Shown here piece after piece: positions 1-11,870 of a DNA stretch of 64,000 nt (position 1 is its first letter; each line of letters begins with the position of its first letter). This DNA is from Chrysemys picta bellii. Its lineage: Eukaryota; Chordata; Testudines; Emydidae. The stretch covers positions 79,362,981 to 79,426,980 of the forward strand of contig NC_088800.1 in assembly GCF_011386835.1 (NCBI RefSeq). Direction: 5' to 3'. A program made the translations under genes and the position numbers. The notes beneath the pieces are model-generated. The model saw nothing but the letters and a program-made list of their open reading frames with translations. It was not told the origin of the DNA and searched no databases.

Positions 1-1122
1 GCAGTGAATTAATAAGTGTGCGTACATGTTACTGTGTTTGCCAATCCTCCAATCTGGATATCAGAAAAGCACAGTGCAGGGGCACAGACGTAGCCTGTTC
101 TCGGCACAGAGGGCTTGATTCAACTCCCAGTGAAATCAACGAGGGTCTTTCCATTTCACTAGGAGTTGGATCAGGCCCTGAAAAACGGAACAGAAAAAAA
201 AAACCAGGTGACTTTGAGCACAAGGTCCGAAAGCTGGGCTTGTGGCTCACCTCCCTTCCCCCGCCCCCATCATTTTTGACACTGCTTCCTTCCAGGGCCA
301 AAGGGTAAAACTGGCCCCCTCCCTGAGGACGGCGGTGCCAGGTTCTAATCCTTCCTGGCTCCCAGCTGAGAATGCTGCACCTTTGGAGCCTTCTTTCTGC
401 AACGTTTAGGGTCAAATTCGGATTTTTTAAATTAGGAACAACTTCCTGAAGCCAGCGGGATCGTCTCCACCTCGCCCCTGCTGCTCAGACGTGGCGCAAA
501 GTTCCTGGGCGCTGGCACCTGTGATTATCCCCAAGTAATCCCTCTTGAAACCCTGAGCCGGGCGGGCCCCTTCTGATAAGGGGAGGCAGTGGCTTGGTGG
601 TGCTGAGTTGAACAGGCAGAAGAGCCTTACCAAGACTTTGCAGTGTCCTCGGGAAGAAAGAGGAGCTGAAAAATTGTATTCCGCATTAAGAGAAAGAATG
701 ATCAAATGGGGGGGGGGAGGGAGTTGTTTATCTAGAGCTGATTTTGATTTTCTTCTTTCAGATATCAGCAGGATGCTGAGCCCAGCCTCATTATGCAAAT
801 AGAAGCAATTAGAGCTCACCCAGGCTCTCGCCATGTGATGTAGTTTATGGTGCTCTCAGAAATTCTTCCTGCTACATGAGAAGAATAACAACGGGGCTTG
901 TGTCGCTATGTTCTGTCTCTCTCTGTGACTCAGACTAGGGTGGATGTTGCCATTTGGGAAAGTAAACAATTTTTTATTTTCTTTTTGGTACAGAAAGAAA
1001 TTCTCAGCTCTCCGAAAGGTCTCTTTAATCTCCATCCCCTGGGATCATCCCTTTAATGGGATTTGGCAACACAACATTCCAAGGAAAGCAATGCTCTGGG
1101 GAGACAACAACCTTGCATGAAA
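1..1122. other. Intergenic, no gene; possible regulatory octamer
   Basis: No convincing coding potential; open frames are short and unsupported. An octamer ATGCAAAT lies at 793-800 beside GAAGCAATTAGAGC, in repeat-free sequence at 730-860. Only a candidate regulatory patch. Confidence 0.3.
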
Positions 1123-1123
1123 C

Positions 1124-1361
1124 TAGGGCCATGTCTATGCAATGGGCACAGCAATGGTGCGGTAGCTATGCCACCAGAGCCCTGTAGTGAAGATGCTTCC
1201 TACAGCAACGGAAGGGGTATTTCTGTCACTGTAGGTAATCCACTTCCCTCAGTAGCTAGGTCCACGGAAGCATTCTTCTGCCAACCCAGCTGTGTATACA
1301 CCAGGAGCTACCCTGAGCAACGCAGCTATGTCAATCTAAATGTTAAGTGTAGCCCAGGGCT
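1124..1361. mobile_element. MITE with GGCCATGTCTATGC/GTGTAGCCCAGGGC ends
   Basis: Both ends show the GGnC..GTCTAnnC terminal motif shared by the elements at 1674, 1817, 3167, 50991 and 63411. Diverged; target duplication unclear. Confidence 0.5.
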
Positions 1362-1673
1362 CAATTCCCCCTCATTCTGGTACTGGAGAGGGGTGAAGAT
1401 TTTTATAGTGAAACAGAAAAGGGCACCACAAACAACTCAGAAACAGACCAATTTTCACAAAAATACATCGCCGAGCTATGGCATTTTTCGGAGTGCAAGC
1501 AGATTTGCACTGAAAATGTGCCAAAACGGGTGGGTGTTGCATAAAAGAGGAATCAACCATTTTGTCTTTGAAATGATGTGAAAGTAATTGAATTAGGGTC
1601 AGAAACAGAAATGCACATGAAACGCCACAAAAAGAAAATGATTAATTTCGCGCCTGCTGGAAAGTCCTATTTA

Positions 1674-2148
1674 GGCCTTGTCTACACACAAAAGCTGCAC
1701 CAGTTTAAAAACCGGTTTAGCTAAACAGGTGCAAACCCTTGTGAGGACACACTGATTTGGGTGGCTTATATCCCATTAAGAATATTGACACATGGGGTTT
1801 GCACCAGTTTAACTCAGGCCTTGGCTATGCTGGCAATTCACAGCGCTGCACTTGCTGCGCTCAGGGGTGTGAAAAAACACACACACCCCCGAGCGCAGCG
1901 AGTGCAGCGCTGTAAAGCACCAGTGTAATCAGCACCTGCAGCGCTGCACGCTCTCTCGCAGCGCTGCAAGCTATTCCCCTCGGAGAGGTGGAGTACTTGC
2001 AGCGCTGCGAGAGAGCTCTCGCAGCGCTGGCGGCGTGACTACACTCGCGCTTCACAGCGCTGCCGCGGCAAGTGTAGCCAAGGCCTCAAACAATTTAAAA
2101 ACACACCTCTACTTAAACTGGTGCAACACTACATTTAGACGAGGTCTC
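1674..2148. mobile_element. Outer MITE of a nested pair
   Basis: Left end GGCCTTGTCTACACACAAAA and right end ACATTTAGACGAGGTC are imperfect inverted repeats. The body has CACCAGTTTAAAAACCGGTT on the left and TACTTAAACTGGTGCAACAC on the right, an internal inverted pair. It is interrupted at 1817-2085 by a second element. Confidence 0.65.
1817..2085. mobile_element. Inner MITE inserted in the outer one
   Basis: Ends GGCCTTGGCTATGCT and AGTGTAGCCAAGGCC pair over 12 of the first 15 bases; TCA flanks both sides as a 3-bp duplication (1814-1816, 2086-2088). Inside are repeated CAGCGCTGC palindromes (at least six) and two long stem-loops, one with CACACACCCCC against GGGGTGTG. GC-rich compared with the AT-rich host element. 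Confidence 0.78.
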
Positions 2149-2654
2149 AGCTGTTTGATCATGGAATGTCGATAAAGGCACATAATGTCCTCCTCTAAAG
2201 ACCACTTCACTCTTCCATCGGCCCATCAGAAACCAAGAATTTTACATGTTGGGCCAGATTCTGATCTCAGTTACAATGGCGTAAATCCAGAGCAACTTCA
2301 CTGACCTCTTTGGCTTTCTCCTCGTTCACACCATTGCGACAGATTTCTCTCACACACACAAAAGAAAGAAAAAGAAAAAAGAAAAGGGTAGGCTTGCAGT
2401 ACTTTGGTACAGAAAGTATGTCATGCATGTTAATGATGCTTTTTTAATTTTGATCTCTCTCCTGAGTCCCCTTTCGATGCAACTGGAGGTTAGTGAGTTA
2501 GCTAGGATCTGCCATACCAAGCAAACTTTGCAGCCTATAAGAAGAGGTCGGGGGGTTCTTTACTTTGCCTTTGAGGGTAATTAACTATGCGCTCTCACTG
2601 GGTGTAGAGTCAACACACAAGATCTACAGTCGACAAATCTGCGTAGGGCAGCAC
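2149..2654. other. Intergenic, no gene seen
   Basis: AT-rich sequence with a purine-rich tract at 2355-2389. No repeat family identified. Confidence 0.4.
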
Positions 2655-3040
2655 AGAGGTGGAAAGTTCTCATGCATTTCATTCAACCCCAAGACATTTC
2701 GGGGAAAGTGTGCTGAGATTCTTTGAGAGACGAAGTGGGTAAGGTCATATCTTTCTCAACCCCCCTCTTCTGGCCTTCAAACAACTCCTCAAATTCACCA
2801 TGCTCATTATCAGAAGCAAGCTCCCCACAGACCAGGACGCACCACAGAAAACATCACCAGACCCTGCCATAACAACAGATGCAAAACCTACAGACATATC
2901 TCCACTGCTATAATCATCCATACCTCCCACAGCACTTTTCAAGATCCATGGGTCCTACACATGCCTATCCCAACATGTGGTGTACCTCATCCAGTGTACT
3001 AAATGTCCCAATAACAGCTAGGTGGGTGAAAAAAACATCC
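2655..3040 (+). pseudogene. Penelope-like retroelement relic (GIY-YIG start)
   Basis: One frame gives RKHHQTLPTTDAKPTDISPL and, further on, HGSYTCLSQHVVYLIQCTKC followed by PNNS. The VVYLIQCTKC motif with a downstream YVGE-like block is the start of the GIY-YIG endonuclease typical of Penelope-like elements. Stops interrupt it (near 2912 and after 3020), and the rest of the nuclease is missing. Reverse transcriptase is not in the window. Identification is by motif memory. Confidence 0.62.
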
Positions 3041-3166
3041 CCTGAGTGACATAAGTTGTGCCGCCATAGTTGGTCCTGTGCACAGCGCTAGGTCGGCGGG
3101 AGAAGTAACAGGTCCTATTGACTCTACAGGTCAGAACTCACTACCCACATTTAAAAAATCAATTTA

Positions 3167-3462
3167 GGGTACGTCTACACTTACCTCCGGGTCTGGCGGC
3201 AGGCAATCGATGTTCTGGGATCGATTTATCGTGTCTGGTCTAGACACGATAAATCGATCCCGGATCAATCCCGGAAGTGCTCGCCGTCGACGCCGGTACT
3301 CCAGCTCGGCGAGAGGAGTACGCGGCATCGACGGGGGAGCCTCCCTGCCGCGTCTGGACCCGCAGTAAGTTCGAACTAAGGTACTTCGAATTCAGCTACG
3401 TTATTAACGTAGCTGAATTTGTGTACCTTAGTCCGAAGTGGGGGGTTAGTGTGGACCAGGCC
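3167..3462. mobile_element. Harbinger-like MITE with three internal hairpins, copy 1
   Basis: Ends GGGTACGTCTACAC and GTGTGGACCAGGCC are inverted repeats, flanked by TTA on both sides (3164-3166 and 3463-3465). Three consecutive hairpins follow: GATCGATTTATCGTGTCT with its complement near 3240-3260, a GCCGTCGA/TCGACGGG stem around 3285-3335, and ACTAAGGTAC...AGCTACGTT paired with AACGTAGCT...GTACCTTAGT at 3377-3433. TTA/TAA target duplications suggest PIF/Harbinger; family assignment is inferred. Confidence 0.8.
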
Positions 3463-4088
3463 TTACTGTCCACATTTGAATCCTCCTTTGTTTTAAAGGG
3501 AGGGCGTCGGCTTATAAAAATGGTGGAAAACATGTTTCCTTCTCTGCATTAATAACAGATGTGTATGATTAAGACTGAAATATTTTTGTTACGTCTGATT
3601 TATTTTGAATTGCTCATGGTGTCTGTCCACCTTGAATGATATGAAATGACACTAGTTTTAGTTTCTGGTTCTCAAGGACTACGCAATGCTGCAATGTTTG
3701 AGCTGTAATCCCAACAGAGGGGGGAAGTTAAATCAAGTTAATTCCCCCCTCCCCTTAAATTCCACAATCGCATTCCTATTAGTACCAGGTCTTATAAAAA
3801 CTTTACACAGAAGCTACATCTTGGGCCTGAAATACTTGCCAGTATCCCATTAACAGAAAGAGATAACAGGCTTTAGACCCGTCCCTGAAGGCTGTAGAGG
3901 AGCTCTGCTCAACCAGTAGGTCACGACCTGGAAATGGGGTTGCACCCACCAACTGAGAGCAGCAAAACCCCTGTGTCTCTAAGACCCAGCATGAGCCTTT
4001 CATGAAAATAGCTGATTCAGCTTCAGTTAAGTCATTGTGAGAGACAGACCATTTGGCAGCCAAAGGCTGGGAAGATGCTGTTCTTCAG

Positions 4089-4155
4089 TAACAGAGCTGA
4101 GCGAATAATTCATAGTGAATCAATTATTCACTATGAATTTAGCCTCTCTCTGTTA
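4089..4155. repeat. Hairpin with nested inverted repeats
   Basis: AATTCATAGTGAAT (4107-4120) and ATTCACTATGAATT (4126-4139) are perfect 14-bp inverted repeats with a 5-bp loop; outside them TAACAGAG and CTCTGTTA pair again. May be a tiny MITE remnant. Confidence 0.6.
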
Positions 4156-5243
4156 GTGAACTGTCCGTGAGCTGGTTACAATTAGCCCATATTTATTTGT
4201 TACTCAGAATCATTAACTAAATAATTCAGACAAATCATTTTTGGTCTATAGATCATTGAGGAGATGCTTATGGAAAGCACTCAATACCTGAAATTAAAAA
4301 ATCAAGCTGTTTTGGTTAGCTTGGATTGGATATATAGTATTGTTATAATTATTATTTAACATTTATTGTGGTAACACCTATAGACCACAGTCAGGTTGGA
4401 TCCCATTGTGCTAGTGTAACAATCTGTAATAAATGAGACATTTTAATTATCTGATTGGCTGACCGTAACTCTCAGAATAATCACATTTCTAGTTCAAACA
4501 TTCCTGATCACACATTCACCCTCCATAAATATTCTCTAATATCTCCTTAAAATTGTCTGCTTCCTGCAAACATTCCTGCCGCTAAATTCGTTCACTGGAA
4601 GATTTGCAGAAAGGAACATGAATTTCATAGGGATGAGAGCTCAACCAAAGAAAATTCAAGTTTTGTTTTGATGGAATATTCACGTAGTTGTTAAAATAAG
4701 GTGTTCACCCTGCTCTCTATAATAACTCACAAAAACACACACAAAAGCTAAATAGAATTCATTCGCATTGGAGTCATCTGTTGCTACTAAATCCAATGGA
4801 CTAGATTCTATTTCCTACAGTCAAAATAAAGGGCAAAAATATAAACTTGTTTGCTTAATGAACTTAAATAAGAAGTTTCAAACAGTTATTTCAAACGGAA
4901 GACACAGATTTTTGCTTGACACATGGGACCAATTCACAAACAAAAAGGGTGCGACTGTATATTTTATTACCTGTTATCTGGAGAATTGACATAATTTTGG
5001 ACTAGTACGAGATAGAATATTGTGGCTGTGGTCCCTTTAAGGATGGGGTTGCTGAACCAGCTCATATTTAGAAGAAACTGAAGGCTTTGCTCCTCCCACT
5101 CCCAGAGCAGAAAAGCCCTTTGTATTAACAAGGGAGCTCTTACTTTGTTTGTGTTTGGCCATAGCAGTTAAGGAGCCCCCGACAGTTCGGTCTCCTTTGT
5201 AATTTAAGGGGGAAATATTGCTAACTGAGAAGACCTAAAACAA

Positions 5244-5920
5244 ACTAGGGGTTATAGTGGACCACAAGCTAAATATGAGTCAACAGTGTGATGCTGTTGC
5301 AAAAAAGCAAACATGATTCTGGGATGTATTAACAGGTGTGTTGTGAGCAAGACACGAGAAGTCATTCTTCCGCTCTACTCTGCTCTGGTTAGGCCTCAGC
5401 TGGAGTATTGTGTCCAGTTCTGGGCACCGCATTTTAAAAAAGATGTGGAGAAATTGGAGCGGGTCCAGAGAAGAGCAACAAGAATGATTAAAGGTCTTGA
5501 GAACATGACCTATGAAGGAAGGCTGAAAGAATTGGGTTTGTTTAGTTTGGAAAAGAGAAGACTGAGAGGGGACATGAGAGCAGTTTTCAGGTATTTAAAA
5601 GGGTGTCATAAGGAGGAGGGAGAAAACTTGTTCACCTTAGCCTCTAAGGATAGAACCAGAAACAATGGGTTTAAACTGCAGCAAGGGAGGTCTAGGTTGG
5701 ACATTAGGAAAAAGTTCCTAACTGTCAGGGTGGTTAAACACTGGAATAAATTGCCTAGGGAGGTTGTGGAATCTCCATCTCTGGAGATATTTAAGAGTAG
5801 GTTAGATAAATGTCTATCAGGGATGGTCTAGACAGTATTTGGTCCTGCCATGCGGGCAGGGGACTGGACTCGATGACCTCTCGAGGTCCCTTCCAGTCCT
5901 AGAATCTATGAATCTATAAA
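5244..5920 (+). mobile_element. Young CR1 LINE 3' fragment
   Basis: Encodes the last ~190 residues of CR1 ORF2: [19 protein letters not shown], then after a one-base slip at the A-run near 5302, [60 protein letters not shown] and DKCLSGMV with a stop at about 5830. The 3' UTR follows with GGACTGGACTCGATGACCTC, CCCTTCCAGTCC and an AATCTATGAATCTAT end. From 5313 the frame is open to the natural stop, so the copy is young. 5' truncated, hence immobile. Confidence 0.93.
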
Positions 5921-5940
5921 ACCCTGGCTTTTAAACATTC

Positions 5941-6245
5941 AGTGTTGCTGACTCATAATTTTATCACCAATCTCACCAAATTTGGTGCTTTTCTTAAAGC
6001 TCCAGCTCCTGGAGTCAGGTGATTATGTGAGACTATCAGCTTTTATTAATTAAAAAAAAAAGTTAGTTTCTAGCGCTCCTGGCTGCAGAGAAAGGCTTAG
6101 AAACATGGCCGCTCAAAAACTCAAAAAGCTCAAAAACTACAAGGCAAATAAAAAGAATCTAAAATTTATTATTATTTTCTAAAAATCTCATAATTTTTAA
6201 GATCATCTCATGCTTTTGGGACCTGACTCATGATTATTGAATGCT
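5941..6245. repeat. Unnamed turtle-type interspersed repeat
   Basis: The CTCCAGCTCCTGGAGTCAGG and GTGATTATGTGAGACTATCA blocks and the closing CCTGACTCATGATTATTGAA recall a repeat I associate with turtle genomes. Family and ends are uncertain. It is AT-rich with an A10 run and no coding potential. Confidence 0.4.
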
Positions 6246-8054
6246 TGGGGTTGGCAAAGCTACATCTTCTGATTACAGCGGACTCCTCCTGCAGAGTGAA
6301 ACTGGATCCCGTGTAATATGCAGACCTGGGAAGCAACTTTACCCAAACTGGTGCCAGCTGAGGCTAGGTACTGCCTGCTATAAGTTTAGAAAGCTGATGA
6401 GCTGTAGCATAAACCGTCCTTGCACGGAGAACGTGCCTGGTTCTCTGCTGTGTATAATTTTTCTTCACCCTCCTGAACACCGAATAAATAAACTGTCTCA
6501 TTTTTATGTGCTGTTGTGATCTACAGCAATCACTGAACACTGTTATGTGTGGGCTGGTAGGTATGACCAACACTGCCCTCTACTGAATGGACTCAGAACT
6601 GCTCAATTTTGTGGCATTGTTCCTATACTCCTAACCATTAGTGAATATTCTCTTTTAGCTCAAGTGATAGGGGATTGTGCTTTTTTTTTGTTTTGTTTTG
6701 TTTTGAGTCGAGGTTTGGAGTTCTATCCTTGCTACTTTTGAGAGGCCACTGTGTGCAGCAAATTAACAGCCGAGGTGTCCAAGGGTTTTTTCTGATACCA
6801 TCTGCTATCCCACAAGACAAGGTGGCACTATTGTTATGAAGTGCTGGTGCAACAACAGTTATCCTGATCAATCAGGGGGTTGAGCCACAGATCTCCTGAA
6901 TTAAAATCAGGAACCTGTACCGTTTGAGCTAAAGAACTAAGGCCCCGATAAACCTAACTCCCATTGCCGTCAATAGACATTTGAGGCCGAAATACCTTTG
7001 AGGATGTAGGCCAAAGCCCCTAACTGGGAGCTGTTACAGACTCATCCCCTCCAGGGGCAGAGGGCACATAATATACACTGAAATGGCATTTCTGGAAGAC
7101 TGCAGTGACTTTAAGCAGACTGGTTCTTAAATGAGCAGAGTGCTACAGGCTATTGTGGGTTAATATTCACATAGGATAAACTAAATAGGGAGAAAATAAG
7201 AAAAGAATAAGAAATCTTCATGACTATTTCCTGACAGATGTTGCATTACACAAAAGGAACATTTTTTTCCCCCCTGCTGTATTGATTTCCTGAATAATAA
7301 TAAGCTCTTGTTCAAAATACATTCTTCTCCTCCATTTGTCAGTCACACTTAAAAAGTCACAGGAACAATTATACCAGGAACACAGTAACATGGCGAACAA
7401 GGTCACTAACAGGGTCCAGTTACTAGTGCAGAAAAAGAGGCAACATCTATTCGCTGTGTACGGTACTAGAGCAATCCACCTTCTGGAGCAACAAGGGCCT
7501 GATCCAAAACCCACTAAAGCCAAAGGGTGTTGTCTCCATTGATTTTAATGGGCTTTGTATTGTGCTGTAAATGGACATGAAGTTTCTGGATGGGGGAAAT
7601 TTGTGGAGTTTTCGTGTGTGTATTTCTGGATGGGGGCGGGGTGCAGTTGAGCCTGTGAGCCTGGATTGTGGTACAAAATGTTAAAATATATTAAACGTGA
7701 GTATTGATCCAGGTGGTAACTCTCATCAAGGCATGTGGGGGAGTGAGATATCCCAGCTCACGTGTGCTTGGAACCTTCAGACTCACGTATGCAGCTGCAA
7801 ACCCTGCAGTGCCATTTCTTAATTTCCCAGTGCAGCTGAAAAACGTTTAAGTGCAGTCTAGTGGTTGGAGCCGGGACTTCAGGGCTCTCTGCCACTGATT
7901 GCTGCGTCTCTGCTGGCCTACTGTAGGATCGGGTAAGAATCCCAACCTCAAAGGGACATGGTACGGTGTAAGCTCTAGCCCCTTGGCCAAAAGATGCTAT
8001 ACAGGTGCAAAATAATCATTGTGAAGTGAAACAAAGCTAGATTCAGTGCATGAA
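6246..8054. other. Intergenic, no gene seen
   Basis: Short frames only. Contains a TTTTG pentamer microsatellite at 6683-6706. No strong repeat match, although parts read like very old repeats. Confidence 0.4.
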
Positions 8055-8280
8055 ATAATAATACCTTCCCCTTCTATAGCACCTTCCTTGAGAGGGTCTC
8101 AGAGCTCTATAAAAGCACCAGTGGATGAAGGTTCACAACAACCTGGTGAGGCAGGTAAGTGCTAACTCCATTTTACAGCTGGGGAAACTGAGGCACAGAA
8201 AGGCTAAGTGACTTGCTCAGTCTCATGCTGCAAATTAGGATCAGAACCCAGGCGTCCTGACTCCCAATCCTGGATGGTAT
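8055..8280 (-). repeat. MIR-family SINE
   Basis: Reverse MIR: CATTTTACAGCTGGGGAAAC, TGAGGCACAGAAAGGCTAAG, GACTTGCTCAGTCTCATGCT and ACCCAGGCGTCCTGACTCCC, preceded by a CTCAGAGCTCTATAAAAGCAC tail. Confidence 0.78.
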
Positions 8281-11109
8281 TAAGCATCCTCTGCTCCTGC
8301 TGAGTTCAGTGAGAGGGGAGGGCTCTTTTTATGAGCAACTCAGAAGGAAGAGTCTAAGTCTAAGTCTAAGAGTCTAAGTTTTCATCCAAAAGCCAACGGC
8401 ATTTCTTTGTGGCCTCAGCATCGGCCCCTTCTAGCGAGCTGACTTGCTAACGGGGCACTTGCGGGCCTTACAAACCTCTGATGAGTAAAAGCCACTGAAT
8501 AGTTTCTTAGGGCTGGTCTACACTGGGAGCAAGTCAGGAGCAAGATCTTCTACGTTCATCTAAGACAGATCCAGCAGCAACCAACAGCCGGGATCTCAGT
8601 GTAATGGTTCACCCCTAAAAGTGCAGCACCCAGTCTTTCATTGTCAGCATTGGGCATGAGCTCACCCAGGAGAGGACTCGAACACAGGGTGACTTTGTGG
8701 ATGAGAGTCTGGGTGCTACAGACTCCTGGGTCCACACTACAAAAATCTGGATGCAGATCTGGCTTTCTAACTTCCCCAATGTTTGGGTTGAAAGGACTGA
8801 TCTGTTATGATCAGGGGCCATTTGCAAGATCAGGCTCTATCAGATTCCTACCGCTCTTCCCACCACGTACTGTGTACCCACATCTGCGGTTTAGGGCTGG
8901 GCCCTTCTCTTCTGCTCCTTGCACAAACTGGCCACCCCTGCCACGGCAGTGTGCACCCACAAGCTGTTTCATTTAGGTACAAGAGCTGAAGTAAATGCTA
9001 ATTTTCATGTCTAATTATGCAGTGCTGGAAGAATCAATATAACTAGCCCCCCTCCATCCCATTGCAATTAGAAGCTGCACATTCTCACATGGAACAGGCT
9101 TTAAAAGAATGTGGAGTGTCAGCACTTACCGGCTAATAAATAAGGAAGGAATGTGACATTCTTGGCCTGCAGGATTTTCCAGTGTCCCCTTTAAAGATGT
9201 AATCAGAACTCTGCAGACACACACACACCCTACCCCAAACCAGGCCCATGTATTATGAAGACAGGGTCCAGCAGTTTCTTTCTTGCATGCGTTTATCCTC
9301 TTAAGGCACAAACAGAATTATGGAGCTGTGAGGTAGAGACACTGTGGGCTGCATGGAGACCACATGCATACTGGTGTATCAGCTTAAATGCAACAGATCT
9401 TTCTGTGAGGCTGGACTACCTAAAGCAAATTCGTTTGTCTGTTTCTGCTACCTGTGCCAGATTCCTCAGGAAACTGAGTTTCCATCCCATTCGATAGCCA
9501 CGGTTACTGGAAACTCCAGGGCCTAGACAGGATGGCTCGCTCGTCACTCCCCTTCATTCTTTGAGTTCTAACCCTACAGGTGAAGGAAGTCCATGTGGTT
9601 TTCACTCTGTTCCTTTCCACATCCAGCTTTGGCATTAGATGGCCCAACTTCCATTGACATGAACGGGAGTTGCCTCTGCTTATTGCCAGAGCTTTCATTC
9701 CTACGAACCCCCGTTGACACCATAAACCTGCATGCACCAGGTTTCGAAACCAACACTTCCCTTCTCTTCCTGCCCCAAGGGGTTCTATGCAAAAACTGGC
9801 ATTTAAGAGAGGTAACTGCTGTGCCCTCCACTGATGCAGGCACTCAGGAGGCCTCGGATGAAACTTCCAGAGAAAAGGACAAACAAAAAGAACATTGTAT
9901 ATGAAATAGGCATTGAAACTACAATCCAACTCTCGTCGAAAAAATAACAGCTGGGACTTCTCGGAACAAGGAAAAAGAAGGAAAAAGACAAGTGTGGTTA
10001 AGTTTGGGCCTCCCTTGTCTGATCACAGTTGTTGACTCTTTTCTGGGAGTAGCAGAGGGGTGGAGATTAAAAATCAGCCAGACCTAAAACCCAGCCAGAA
10101 CTATTTCCACATGCCAATAAAATACTGTATGTGAAGGACTGTTTGGGGCCTCGTGCTGCATTTAAAACAAAACAGAAGGGATGGGAAACTCACCCAAGCA
10201 GAGGTTGAAGTTTGGAATGAACCATGGTGGCTATGCCTGGCCTTTCTTCTCCTCTAAGAGGTTTTGGAGAGGTGGGGAGAGGATTCCTACATTGTGTGGC
10301 CCTCCCAGGCCTGACTCAAATGCAATTCCTAACCAAGTAACTGTGCAGCATAGATTACAGCCTGTTAGTGTGTGGCTCGGTTTGCTTTGTGGCCTCAATC
10401 TTGGGGAGATGGGGCACAATCCGTCCTGAGCGCTGAGCTGACACCCGCAAATTCAGCTCACTTGTGTCTCTAACAGGCTCAGAGCCTAGAAGCGCTTGAG
10501 AGAGGTGGGGGGAACCACCAAAGAGTTAAAAAGCTTTGTTGCATCTGTGAAGCCAAACATTCCAGCTGGCCTTGCCAGGATGCATCTTCGGCCTTATTGT
10601 TCCCTCCCAGGAACGGGCCTTTTGCTCATTCAACTGTGTTTATTTCACAAAACAAACTGAAGAGCAGGTGGGTTTGTTTCTGAGCCAGGCTGGAGCTTGG
10701 TGGTGGAACTTGGCAGGGCTGTGAAGGAGACAGTTGCCACGACAGCCTGGCCTGGTTTGAAACGTGGCGGGTTATTTGAGTCTGTTCAGCATCAGCTGTC
10801 TGGATGTGGCTCCCCCTGTTTTCTCCCTTTTAGTCACCGTCGAACTGCTCAGGTCAGAGAACTGAGTAAAAAGGCTTTAAAAGATACACAACGGGCCCAA
10901 TTCAACCCTGCTCCCTTTGAAGGCAAGGGGAGGTTTGCTACTGATGTCAATAGGACCAGCCTCAGGCCCAATTTGCAGTGAAGAGTGGCTGATCAAAGGC
11001 TGGGAAAGGCTTTTGCTCTGGGAAATGCCTAAGACAAACGGCTCAGAATGCTTTGCATTTTCAATGGGCATGACTGGGTCTTCAAGCTCTTCCTGGCACT
11101 GGCCCCTGC
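8281..11109. other. Intergenic, no gene seen
   Basis: Several frames of 60-140 codons overlap on both strands around 9250-9990, but none shows a recognisable motif, splice pattern or start context. A single MITE-like end, TAGGGCTGGTCTACACTGGG, occurs at 8509. Confidence 0.4.
8348..8380. repeat. TCTAAG hexamer microsatellite
   Basis: AGTCTAAGTCTAAGTCTAAG followed by AGTCTAAGTT: a short tandem run with one phase slip. No function implied. Confidence 0.8.
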
Positions 11110-11270
11110 TCCATTGCAGACCTGGTCTTGTGGTTACAGTACTGGGCGGGGACTCTGATCTGGGTTCAGCTTCCCGCTGTCACAGACTTCATGTGTGACC
11201 TTGAGCAAGTCACTTCATCTCGCTCTACCTCAGATCCGTCACCTGTAAAATGAGGATGTAACGCTACCCT
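11110..11270 (+). repeat. MIR SINE
   Basis: TCTTGTGGTTACAGTACTGG head, then GTGTGACCTTGAGCAAGTCA, CCTCAGATCCGTCACCTGTA and AAATGAGGATGTAACGCTAC: a nearly full forward MIR. Confidence 0.8.
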
Positions 11271-11279
11271 TTGGCTGGC

Positions 11280-11375
11280 CAATCAGTTTATACTGGGGGG
11301 CAAGGATTGTCTCTGACTGTGTGATTCTAGAGTGCCTAGCAGAATGGGGCCCCAAGCTACTGGAATATAAACAAC
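11280..11375 (+). repeat. L2-type 3' tail
   Basis: GGGGCAAGGATTGTCTCTGA, TAGAGTGCCTAGCAGAATGG and GGCCCCAAGCTACTGGAATA follow the common amniote L2/MIR 3' tail in forward orientation. Confidence 0.55.
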
Positions 11376-11734
11376 AAGGCAGCCTTGCACCGTGTTAGCT
11401 CTTCTCCATCGTGATGGGTCCTGCTTGGATGGCAAAAGTCTGCAGATCTGGACCCTACCAAGCATGCTATATAGGTGAGATGACAAGGTCCGATTCACAG
11501 AGACAGATGTTTCCTCTGGGGACTGTGGGCCTTCCAGGCCGCTGAAGTCCATGGTACAGCTTGTATGAAATTATTAAAGGTGACAAAGGGTGGTGAAATT
11601 CCCTCCTTCTGCCATCTGGATCCTCACATCTCCAGGCGCTCACTGCTGCTTCCAAAGGAACAGATAAGTGCATCCGTCAAAGAGTTCATGACAGGAGGGC
11701 TCACACTGGGGACAGCTTGACACAGAGGAAGCCA

Positions 11735-11870
11735 GGTCTAGTGGTTAAAGCACAGGGTGGGGAATCAGGAGGTCTGCGGTCTATTTCCTGCTCTTCTGCA
11801 GTTAAGCACCTTGACTGCACTGTTAAGCAAGTTGCTTAACTGTTCCATGCCTCAGTTTCCCTGGGAGGGA
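11735..11870 (+). repeat. MIR SINE
   Basis: Forward MIR: TCTAGTGGTTAAAGCACAGG (tRNA-like head), GCAAGTTGCTTAACTGTTCC and ATGCCTCAGTTTCCCTGGG. Confidence 0.75.

Noticed and set aside
9504..9991. Overlapping frames on both strands (up to 141 codons)
   Set aside because: No family motif or repeat match; mutually overlapping frames suggest chance openness.
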